A DNA stretch of 64,000 nucleotides from Agriotes lineatus (Eukaryota > Arthropoda > Insecta > Coleoptera > Elateridae). Under the pieces are notes generated by a model. The model was not told the DNA's origin, did not search any database, and saw nothing but the letters and a program-made list of their open reading frames with translations. Where the stretch lies: NCBI GenBank assembly GCA_940337035.1, contig CALNHX010002708.1:62001-126000 (forward strand), read 5' to 3'. This document shows, piece by piece, positions 10,982 through 21,700 of this stretch. The translations under genes were made by a program, and so were the position numbers. How positions within the stretch are numbered: position 1 is the stretch's first letter; the number at the start of each line of letters is the position of its first letter.

Positions 10982-12414
10982 TCACTGCCATGGTACAGAT
11001 CCAGAATGATTAAAATACGTAGTAAACTTCCTACGTATTTCAATTGGTTCATTGCCAGATTTACGTGGAATGCTTTCTAAATCAGTGATCGCCACATTTT
11101 TTCTCCATGCTCCTGGTGTTAATGTCAATGTTTCAACATTTTCAGTTTCGAGGTCTATCAAATATGTTTGACTGTCTTTTTGTTTAATATAGTTATGTAA
11201 CGTACAACATGCTAATGTAATATTTCGCACCTTTTCGACATCTAGATTGATATCTCTTTGTAGTACTTGAAATCTATTAGCCAATATACCGAATGCGTTT
11301 TCAACTACCCGTCTTGCTCTGCTCAATCTGTAGTTGAAAACCTTTTCAATGTTGTTTGATCTTTGACCCCAGGGTTTCATAACGTGGTTGGTAAGTTTAA
11401 ATGCATCATCAGCAACTACAACAAATGGTACTGTAATGTCGCTGTTGGGTAAAATTTTATTTGCTGGGAAGTTTAAAGTATTATTTTCTATAGCAGAACA
11501 CAAGGAACTGTTGCGGAAAACCCTTCCATCGCTTATGCGGCCATTACACCCTACTTCGACATAAAGAAAATTGTATTCAGCATCCACTAGCGCCAAGAGA
11601 ACTATACATACTATGGAATGCTTTGTAGTTGTAATAATACGAACCATCAGTCTGTTTTGCTCTAAAAGCTATATGCTTGCCGTCTAAAACAAAGGAGCAT
11701 TGAAAATATGGTAATTGTATGTTTATTATCATACCTAAGGCTCCTAAACAGTTTGTAAAATTGCGATGCAACTGTTTCCCACTCATGTTGAGTTTGAGGT
11801 ACCTACAAATGATGTATAGTTGTCTGAAATATTTTTTAATGACAAATTATGTACCTATACTTACAGAAAGATATTCAGTATGCAATACTTCATAAATGGC
11901 TAGTATTACTTCAGGTATAATTAATGATATGGCTGGTACCGAAATCCTGAAGCTGTAGTGCAAGCTTTTATAAGTATCACCTGTAGCAAGATATCTTAAC
12001 GTTAGCAACAACCTGAAAATAAAGACCATTGTACATACAAATTCATGCCAATACCAAATAGTTATACATATGTTTTTTAAAGTACCGAGTTTTTGGTGAA
12101 ATACATTCCCTGAAAGTAATATCTTTTCGGTGTATCTTTGGACCTACTTTTGCAAGCAGATCTTCAAAAGTTTCTACCGACATCCTAGTAAAATTTTTAA
12201 AACTCTTTTTATCTTCAATTTTAAGTTCAGTAAAAACTAAATTGGCCATGCTACGACCACAATCTCGTCTTTGAAGCCACTTTCGCATCCATATTCTTTT
12301 CGATTTATTTTTTGTTCTCAAAATTCTGCATTTTTTAATGTGTCGATGCAAAATCAAAAACAACAAGGTTGTTAAAGATACACCAAGTTTAGTATATGTC
12401 AAAATTGGATTCAT
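10982..12414 (-). pseudogene. Harbinger DDE transposase, four exon-like segments with frameshifts
   Basis: This PIF/Harbinger nuclease runs on the minus strand. Segment 1 (12414-12100) contains NFTRMSVETFEDLLAKVGPK and ends ISPKTR at a GT donor. Segment 2, after TTTTCAG (12015 down to about 11880), reads LLLTLRYLATGDTYKSLHYS, the family signature. Segment 3 starts near 11815 (PQTQHEWETVASQFYKL) and shifts frame into DGKHIAFRAKQTDGSYYYN. Segment 4 (to 10982) reads YNFLYVEVGCNGRISDGRVF, VVVADDAFKL and RARRVVENAFGIL. The three acidic residues (LDGKH, ADDAF, VENAF) are present. At least two frameshifts in segments 3-4 break it. Confidence 0.85.
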
Positions 12415-12590
12415 TTTTATCTAGACTAGGTGTAGCATCTAGCTAAAACATTTTTAGGTTAGATGTTAGGTTATATTTAGGTCACAAGTGTCAAAATTAC
12501 AGAAATGTTCTCACAACAGTGTAAACATTCAAATATTCTCATATGTTTTTAACTCATAACTCAAGTCATAAGTAACTCACACGAAATTTC

Positions 12591-12622
12591 TCATAAGCAA
12601 AAACATATAATGTAAACAGGCC
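12591..12622 (-). repeat. Harbinger right terminal inverted repeat
   Basis: This is the inverse of 6287-6318, ending TAATGTAAACAGGCC at 12622. Subterminal CTCATAA-type motifs lie just inside (about 12553-12600). Confidence 0.85.
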
Positions 12623-12625
12623 TTA

Positions 12626-15600
12626 ATAAGACTAGAACAGAAAATATTTTATTAAGGTTGTGTAAAAACCATTAGTATACTGAGGTCATATGGTCTAAAA
12701 TTGATAAGTCATAATTCTAATAGTAGTAACTGGTGATAAACATTTTTAATTTTTTACTTCCAAAAAGCTCCAGCTCCAATTTTTTTAAAAGTCATTATTG
12801 ATGAGAAAAGATCTTGTCTGCTATCCTCTCTTACACGGAAATGCATTCTACACAGATTCTGTTAGCTCACCGATGTAGTCTTAAGAAGAAATAATGGTGG
12901 TGCCGATTTGAATTACCATACTGTGGCTTTAATAACAGTAATATCGAAGGCTTACCGCGGCTGTGCCGAGTATAAATATGTTGTAATACAAAAGTTTACG
13001 GAACCGCCGTAAGTAAGACATGGGTGATAACAAAATTATGCGTTGTGAACTGATGGCGGTGGATAATGTAATTGTTAACTGCGGCTTAATCGCGCGATTA
13101 ATGCCTATAATAACGGTTAGCGAATTACATTCGATATACCTACTTTCTCCACATTTTCTTTAAAAGTTTGATGGTCTGAGGGCGCTATTTAGCGTCTCTA
13201 TTCGAACTTAAACGCTTTTAAAGCAATGCACTTTTTGAATATACAGTTAATTATTTCAGGAACGAAACTGAATATTTTGAGTATAAAATCAACATTTATT
13301 AGCATGTTTTTTAAAATCGAACACGTTGTAGTAAAAGTGTCTTATTTTAAGTATGACTTGCGTAAGAAGAAAGGCTGAGTGGAGCAAGGTACACCATGAA
13401 GGATATTTTTCGCATTAATTTGTCCTTGTATCATCAACAATTTTTATTGTAATCTATAAATAAATTCTGAAACCGTGCTTGACTGAAACCCGTGTAAATC
13501 GGTTTATACACAACAATAGATTTACTGCGCTTCTATGGTTTAACGTATACAGGTGAAAAACATTCTCTCATGATCAGCTCACTTTTAGATAAATTGGAAA
13601 ACAATGTCTGGCAGTTAATTAGAAATGACTTCATATTTAGTTTTATTAGTTTTTGTGAAAAACATCATGTACGTAAAAATTAAAAAAAATATATATGAAC
13701 AGGGGTGGAAAAATGATTCGTAGGGAGTTAAAAGTTAAAACCTTGATCGTGATAAAATCATCAGAAGCAATTGCTTTTCAACATCTTCTTTCGTCGCTGT
13801 GTAAAATACGTACATTAAACACATCGTCTGTCTTATATATAGATTTTATACGTTGCTAATATACCTTAAAATTGCATGTATTAAAATACAAATACACAAT
13901 TGACCGTGAGATGCTATGATTCAGGAAAAGAGGTTAACTCAGCAGTTCTGAACAATTTTTCAAACAAGGATTGTTTACCCATCGATCAAATTTTACAGAT
14001 TAAATAAAACAATATTTTGCTTATTTAAACGAATAAACATTTGTAATATCGGTGTACCTCTCATCGATCTTTAACAATTTTATATGTATAAAATTGCTCC
14101 AGTGAAGAAAGCTAAGTTTCTTGTTCTTTTTAATTGTTATTCGTTGATAACGAGGGCAGATTGTCCCTCCAAACGTTCGTTATTAATATTTTCGTTATTT
14201 AATATTTTTAATTTCCAGAGTGGCGAAATACCCAAATAAGAATTTGAATTATAAACCTAGATTGTTTAATATTCAAAATGAATACTAACACGAGAGCAAA
14301 TAAAGCTTCGATTGGTGCAACGGCACAATCCAGAAAGCAAGGTATGATAACAAAACAAATTAGAAAATTAGAACGGCAAAGATGAAGTTCGAGAAATCTT
14401 AAGGATCTCAGTCGAAAACGTTGGCACTAGGCCCAACATAAAACCCGACAGAATTTGCGGAATCCCCCTTGATAAGGGGTAGTACTTTCTACAAGTTAAA
14501 AATTATAGCTACGTGCACGACGAACTAGCTGTCTCTCCATGGAGCCGTAATGGATCCTTGGGCATTGGCTCGTAATAAATGCCCGTCCTCAGCGAAGAAG
14601 GGAGGGGCGTGCGGTTATAATTCCAGAACCACCAAAGGAAACAGAGGTCAGTAAATTGGCCAGCTCTACAGCTAACGGGGTAACTGTATGGATACAACAC
14701 AGCTGGAAATATTTCGAAAGTTTACACGATTCAGCGAGGATGAAAGAGCAGCTAAAATAAACACCTGCACTTTTTTAATGATAAAGACAAGAATTTGCAC
14801 CAATAGCTATCGGAGTCAAATGTTTGGGAATTCACCAACAACGAGGGTGGAAAATAGCAGCGGCTGCCGCGACAGGACGATCAAATAAAAATCACGCCGC
14901 GGACAATTCAAATAAACTGTAAAGTAGTTAAACTTCGAAGTAAATAGCCTTTTGCCCGTAACCTCAATATTTGGTGTTTATGCACACAATCGGGTATAAA
15001 CTGGGTCCAGTAGCAGGCATCACTTATTTTGGGTACATACAGTTTCTCTAGCAATGAACAGATTTCCGTTAAATCAACAGATTTTCTTCAAAATTTAAAA
15101 GTGGAATGTATACGGTAAGAACACCTGAAAATCATGAGAAGGTGCTACGAATTTTTAAGTTTCTAACTGTGGAGAAAGTAAAAGATGGTAATAAACTGCC
15201 AGTATGACTTTCTGTAGAAAATTCAGCTCTTACAATCATTATGAAAATGGCTGCAATCATATACAAATAATCGTATATCAAATTTAAAGGGAGCTAATGG
15301 AAATTGGAAAATTATTAAAAAATATCCAACCTTTTATCTTCCATAAGGTGCATCATCACACAAAGTGTATGGAATTTTTCTCAACAATTCGGTATAATTT
15401 TAATAATCATTTAATTTGAGCCCATTTACAATAAAAATATTAAAATTAAAATGTAAAATTGCCTGTTTCGTTCCATTTTGATAATTAACTAATAATGCTT
15501 ACGGCTGTGCAACTGCTTACTTTCCACTCTCTAAACACCGGTTGTTCCTGCCTGCGTGTGTCACGTTTCCATCGGCACCAATCGGGTGCAGTTTGTTCAA

Positions 15601-17930
15601 GATCGGTCTTGTCGTCGCCGCGCCCTTCATACTACACCGATAAGCAAGCTCGTTGTATAGCGGATAAAAACGTCTGATTAACAACTGGATTTACCCTGGG
15701 AGAGCAAGTTCGTATCGTAACGACTATGATATTTGTTTCCTGTGTGCTTCCTTTTATTGTTTCAGTGAAACATTAAGATATTTTTCTCTATCTTTAAACA
15801 ATAACTTTCTTGTAATGCGCTTTCTTTATTAAAGGCGATCCAAGTTTAAAAATGCGGAACTCATTTTATTTAGAGTAAGGCCACCTACGTGGTGGGTTGA
15901 AAAGATATTTACTCTTAATAAATCTGGGAAATTAATTATTTGCCACAATGCTCCTCTGTGGAGAAAAATGTATAAAACTATTGGCGTGGCCAATAAATTA
16001 ATTAAAAACATAAAATTATAACCAATAATTCCGAAACGAAAACGTTTGAAGGTATCCAAATTTATTTAGTTACTAAATATAAAATATGGAATGAAAAATA
16101 TGTACCTAAGTATATAGGAGATTCTTCTGGTACAAAGATTTGCCCGTATTAAAAAATTGTTTTCTTACGATAGTTTTTATTGGTTATTAGTATAGTTCTT
16201 AATGTATGACCTCCTGAAGTGGTGAATTTTAATGTTTAACATAAATTACTATAAAGGCGGTGGTATATTTTTAGAAAGTTTGTGTTAACAAAACAAAAGT
16301 TCATAAAGTGTGATTACTTCTTTATGCTTTTGTGATAGATAGCATTAGTAGAATGCGGTAACTTAAAAAGTAATCATTTATTAAAATAAAATAAGAGAGG
16401 ATTTTATTTGATAATATAGAAATAACGAGTACAAATGGATCACACAATATCAATACAGTTAAATACATGTGGAATACTCGAAGACTAATGTTGGTAACAT
16501 CAAACTGTCACTTCTAGGCAGCTCAGAATATAACTAAGCTAATATGCGTGCAACTAGTGTGGATAATTAAAAAGAAAGACATTGGACAACTGTGTATAGC
16601 AAGAAAATCGTATGGCTTAATTGAGACAGGTTTATTAAAATGAAATGTGTTTTGTATCAGGTTGATTACGTTGAATAATTTTTGTCTTAATTGAATTTGT
16701 CGAGAAAAACTGCTGGCGTGTTGGAAAGTTGCATACCGCAGCTATCGCGTTACTTTTTTCGCAATTAGTGCTTTAAATCGCTCCAAAATTCAGAATAACT
16801 GCGAAGGGTGACTGACCTTCGTCTGAAGTTGGCCCGAGTTGGCCTAAGCAAAAACGGATGTGTTTTTCATGTAGAGCTTGATTACGGCATAGTAATTTCT
16901 CTTATGGACGATTTTTTGTTTCATATGACTTAGGGAAACTGCGTGTTACTGCAAGGCAGCATGGAATTATAAATATCAGTTTAATGAGAATAGAAATTGT
17001 GAATCATAAAAATTCAATAATATGATTTTAAAAGTGAATGTAAGTGTTACACTATGCACTTACATTATTTTAAATTGACATTATAATGCTGCCAATTTAC
17101 ACAATAAAATGAGCAACATTATTTAATTATGTGTTTGTTCCGTAATATGGAAAGTTTGAGTAAAATAGAACGCAAACTACCGGTTTATTTTTTTACCAAA
17201 TTAAACAGGAATTTTAACAAATATTGACCAAATGGCGATTTTTTAAATTTATAACTGCGACAATTAAAAGTACTAGTTACAGTTTGTTTTTTATAATTAA
17301 GTAAGGGTAGAGTTACACTATAGGTTTTTTTTTGTAACAACAAAATTAATGTTTAATAATTTCTATTCTTTAGTATGACTTTCACTTTCACTGTCGTTAC
17401 ATATTTTGTTCATCGCTATAATTTCCAAGATCTTGTTATCGAATTAATAGTTTTAAAGATTTTTCAGTCAAATGTGTGTAAACTAGCGATTAAAGTATTT
17501 GCGAGTATTTGCAACTTAATAATAACCCGAAAGCTTCAGATCGTGATACAAGTGCTTGAAAGTACATACAAAATGCAGTGTTAGATCTATTCTGGTCAAC
17601 TAGTGTTTACCTGATGTCATTTATGTAGATTAGATCTCCTGAAGGTTCATGTGAAATACACCAGAGGCAGTAGAAAAAGTCCGTTGTTAAAACATCTCAT
17701 AACACAGCTAATTTTTTAAAATATTCAGAAGCAGGCGAATTGGAGGATTGTGATTACTCTTTGAACATTACTAATTTACTAGAATATCAAATCCCCATTT
17801 TTAAAATAAAATATGAAATTAACAAACTTCTTACAATTACAACAGTATTTTATTAACATTGTAACTTGTTTAACTCGAATAATCTGTAGTTTTGAAGTAA
17901 TGTACGAAATTAAATGCATTAAATGAATGT
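12626..17930. other. Long stretch with no recognisable gene
   Basis: AT-rich DNA. Short open frames near 14280, 14500-14890, 15500 and 15830-16060 have no recognisable domain and no supporting splice or terminal structure. An ATG at 14278 opens 22 codons followed by a GT, which could be an exon, but nothing downstream continues it. No terminal repeats or RNA genes were seen. Confidence 0.45.
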
Positions 17931-17935
17931 CGTAA

Positions 17936-18300
17936 CGACTATAGATATGCTAGAATCATAGACCAGGGATACAGCAATGTCACCGCAAAAGTTAAATTAC
18001 ATGAACACACAAATGCGATCAAATTAGAGAGTGCTGTGAGACAATGCGATACGATCTCGCTTCTTACATTGTTTAAAGCAGCCATCTTCAAAAAACTGAC
18101 AGGGGATGCAAAAGGTTTAAACATAGATGGCGAGAGATTCGTAAGGGGCATTACGAAAGTGGGCGAAACGTTGAGTTCTTCGACCTCAATAATGACACGG
18201 TCCAATCCCGGAAGTCAGTTTTCACTTAATGACAATGGCCGTGATATAATACTGATATCAGAAACCTAGGAGAAACGAACGAAATGCTACATCAGCTTAA
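17936..18300 (+). pseudogene. LINE reverse-transcriptase fragment (RTE-like)
   Basis: From about 17955 one frame reads KVKLHEHTNAIKLESAVRQC then DTISLLTLFKAAIFKKLTGD, the 'GVRQGDTISPKLF' palm motif of RTE-like reverse transcriptases with Gly replaced by Cys. It ends DIILISET (18248-18268), where the catalytic RFADDIVLIS box is expected. About 33 extra residues sit between GERF and DIIL, so a small insertion appears to have removed the RFAD part. The BEL LTR begins a few bases further on. Confidence 0.7.
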
Positions 18301-18307
18301 CAATGTG

Positions 18308-18477
18308 TGTTACAGCCAAAGCTAGTAGGCACAATTAATTTCTATAAAATATCATATATGTGTGTGTCAATGTAGTCCAGGAGACAGATTAAAAAATAAA
18401 TAACATTCTACTCCAAGTCATGAGTTTGCAACTAAAAAGAAGATAAATACAGTCCACAAAAAGCTTGCGTAAAAACA
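18308..18477 (+). repeat. BEL/Pao 5' LTR
   Basis: 170 bp, TGTTACAGCC to GCGTAAAAACA. It differs from the 3' LTR at two sites (TTTCT versus TTACT; ATTAAAAAA versus ATTTAAAAA). It contains AATAAATA, a possible polyadenylation signal. Confidence 0.95.
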
Positions 18478-18495
18478 TGGTCCTAACGAGCCGCT
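18478..18495 (+). promoter_or_regulatory. Putative primer-binding site
   Basis: TGGTCCTAACGAGCCGCT begins at the base after the 5' LTR. TGG pairs with a tRNA CCA end; I did not match the rest to a particular tRNA. Confidence 0.6.
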
Positions 18496-18739
18496 GAAAA
18501 TAAGTACAACTTTGCGAGAGAAGTAAGAAAACTTTGGAAAGCGACAATACTTGGCGATTCCGGTGATTCTCGAGGTACATCCACTACATAGAATACAAGA
18601 GTTACTATTGGCGATAAATAGTGGTCTAGTTTGCGGAATTAAACCGGAGTGAGTCGGTTCCATTTATTTCTGTAACTTATTTAATATTATTCCGTTTTTG
18701 TTCGTCAGTTCAGTATCGCTTTGACAAAATCAATAAGCA

Positions 18740-21700
18740 ATGTCAAATAGTGATTCAATTGCTAGATTAAAAATTCAGCGAGGGCAAATTAAAGGGGTAC
18801 TAACTCGTTCGAAAAATTTTGCTGACAAGTTAGATATTGATCATGTTGATCAAGAAACGTTAGATGAAGTTCAAGAACGAGTAGAAAAAATTAAACCGCT
18901 TTATGACAGGTTCAATGACTTACAAAACGAGATCGAGTTATTATTGACAATAAAAGAGCATTCAGATGAGTTTAATGAAAATGACGAAGAGATTGTAATC
19001 GAAGAGGCAGAACGTTCTAGTTTTGAAACTTCGTATTACAAGCTGCTCTCAAAATTAAAAAGGTTTTGCAAGTCAGAAAACAATAACAGCGATGCTTCTT
19101 TTGTAGGGAGTAGCAATAATAATCCAACTATCAATAAAAACCATTCTATCATTAACAATGATCCTCACCAGCTAGTCAAATTACCCCCCATATCGTTGCC
19201 AAAATTTAGCGGGCAGTACAATGATTGGATAGAGTTTCGAGATGGTTTTGACGCGTTGATAAATGAAAGCCCTTACCTGTCTCAAATAAAGAAATTCTAC
19301 TATTTACGATCGTTTTTAGAAAAGGATGCCTTGCAAATCATTGAGTCTATACAGGTGTCTTCCGAAAACTATGATAATGCATGGGAAATGCTTAAGGAGC
19401 GATTTGAGAAAAAATCTTTAATTATTTACAGTCACGTTCGAGCTATTTTTGAATATCCTTGTTTAACGAAAGAATCTTATTCCGATTTACGTAATTTGTC
19501 CGATACTTTTACAAAACATTTGCGTTCACTAAAAACATTAAAACAACCCGTTTCTGCTTGGGACACTCTGTTAATATATTTAATAACAACAAAATTAGAT
19601 CCTACGACTCGGCGCGAGTGGGAATTGTGGGACAAAAAACAAGAAATTCCTACTATGGACGAAATGAATACATTTCTAAAAATACGATGCGATTTACTCG
19701 AAAAGATGGATGTTGATCAAAATAATAAAAGAGATACGCGATTTAAACATAGAATTCAAGCTCATGCTTATTCTACAAATTTGAAAGAGAACAATAAGAC
19801 GGTTACTTGCTACTTTTGTAAGGGCGCGCACACAATTTACAAATGCGAAAAACTTTTGAAGCTGTCGACAAATGACAGAATTAATCAAATAAATAAATTG
19901 CGACTATGTTACAACTGTCTAAGACCATCACATCATCTTCGCGATTGTACTTCGTCAGGTTGTAAAAAATGCGGTAGACAACATAATTCGTTGCTACATT
20001 TAGAAAATAACTATAAGCGCGTAGAAAATAATAATGCGAAAAAGAGCGATAAATGCAATATTACGGAATCAAACGTGAACAATCAAACTGTGAATATGCC
20101 AAGTACCTCAACCGCGATGCATGTTGTTTCAGAAAACAACTGTATGACTAAGTCACAAGTATTACTATCTACAGCAGTGGTGTACGTAGAGGATTCATGC
20201 GGAGATTTACACCAGTGCCGTGCGTTACTAGATTGTGGTTCTCAAAGCAATTTTATAACCGAAAATATGGCAAATATTTTAAATTTAAGATCAAGGAATG
20301 TTAATTACTCGATAATAGGAGTCGGTCAATCGTTAATTAATGTAAAATCCATAGCAGACGTAACAATTATTTCTCGTAATAAATCTTATACCACCTCAAT
20401 GTCTTGCCTAGTTTTCAATATGATTACAGACGATTTACCAATTATTTCGTTTAATAACAAGTTTCTCAATATTCCAAAAAATGTACAATTGGCGGATCCA
20501 AACTTTAGCAAATCAAGCACAATAGATTTATTGATAGGTTCTACTCATTTTTGGGAGCTCCTATGCATAGGTCAAATAAAGCTTGAAGGAACCAATATAA
20601 CAATGCAAAAAACACGTCTGGGTTGGGTGTTAGCAGGAAATGTTGGCTTTCCAGTAAAAACCAATCAATCGTTCAGCTGTCATGTAGTTGATAGAACTCC
20701 ACTCGATACACAATTCGATAGATTTTGGAAAGTCGAAGAAGTACAAGCGAAATGTATTTTATCCAAATCTGAAAAAATATGCGAAGAACATTTTGTAGAT
20801 AGTCATAGGCGTAGTGACAACGGTCAATTTATAGTTAAAATCCCTTTAAAGCAAGAATATAAAAAATTAGGAGATTCTAGACAACAAGCATTAAAGCGAT
20901 TTTATTCACAAGAAAGAAAACTGTTAAAAAATCCAGAACTATATCGAGAATATGTTTCTTTTATGCGAGAATATGAGACATTAGGCCATATGTCTAAAAT
21001 CGTAGAAACAAACAACACTGGAAAAATTTGCTATTATCTTCCTCATCACGCGGTTATTCGCGAATCGAGCTGTACAACAAAGGTACGCGTTGTTTTTGAT
21101 GCTAGCATGAAAACTGATACAGGATTAAGCTTTAATGAAGTTCAATATGTTGGACCAACGATTCAAAACGATTTATTTTCAATCATTTTACGTTTTCGTA
21201 AATATAAATTTGTAATGACGGCTGATATATCAAAAATGTATAGAAATGTTTTAATAGACGAGTCAGAAAGGTCACTGCAACGTATACTTTGGCGCGAAAA
21301 GCAATCAGAAGAATTACAATGTTTTGAATTAAATACGGTTACTTATGGTACAGCCTCAGCCCCATTTCTAGCGATACGGTGTCTGTACCAGCTTGGAATA
21401 GAAAATGAAATAAAATATCCCCTAGCAAGTAAAGCTATAAAACACGATTTTTTTGTAGACGATTTCTTGAGCGGCTCTAATTCTGAAAAGGAATTACTTA
21501 AATTACAAAAAGAAGTTACGAATATCTTATCAAGTGGCGGATTTCAGCTGCGTAAATGGTTATCAAATAAAAACTATTTAAGCGAAAATTTTCAAGTCCA
21601 TGATAACCTCGATTGTAATATTTTAACATTAGGGGAAAATAAGACAAATAAAACCTTAGGAATCGTTTGGAATCCAGCTGCAGATTTTATTCAGTATTCA

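Larger units (their letters stand above)
6285..12624. mobile_element. PIF/Harbinger DNA transposon, with nested insertions
   Basis: The element is bounded by a 32-bp inverted repeat that starts GGCCTGTTTACATTATATG, at 6287-6318 and 12591-12622. Inside are the two genes expected of PIF/Harbinger: a MADF-domain accessory gene on the plus strand and a DDE transposase on the minus strand, arranged convergently. The short motif CTCATAAG recurs just inside both ends, as subterminal transposase-binding motifs often do. A TAA lies just outside each end (6282-6284 and 12624-12626), fitting the TWA target of this superfamily if the outermost base or two is imprecise. About 3.3 kb of the length is a later insertion (6887-10171). 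Confidence 0.85.

Noticed and set aside
15490..15680. 60-codon frame as a small gene
   Set aside because: Low-complexity composition and no supporting splice sites or family.
18389..18663. Minus-strand frames over the BEL 5' LTR and leader
   Set aside because: They lie in LTR and untranslated leader, with no similarity to a protein.
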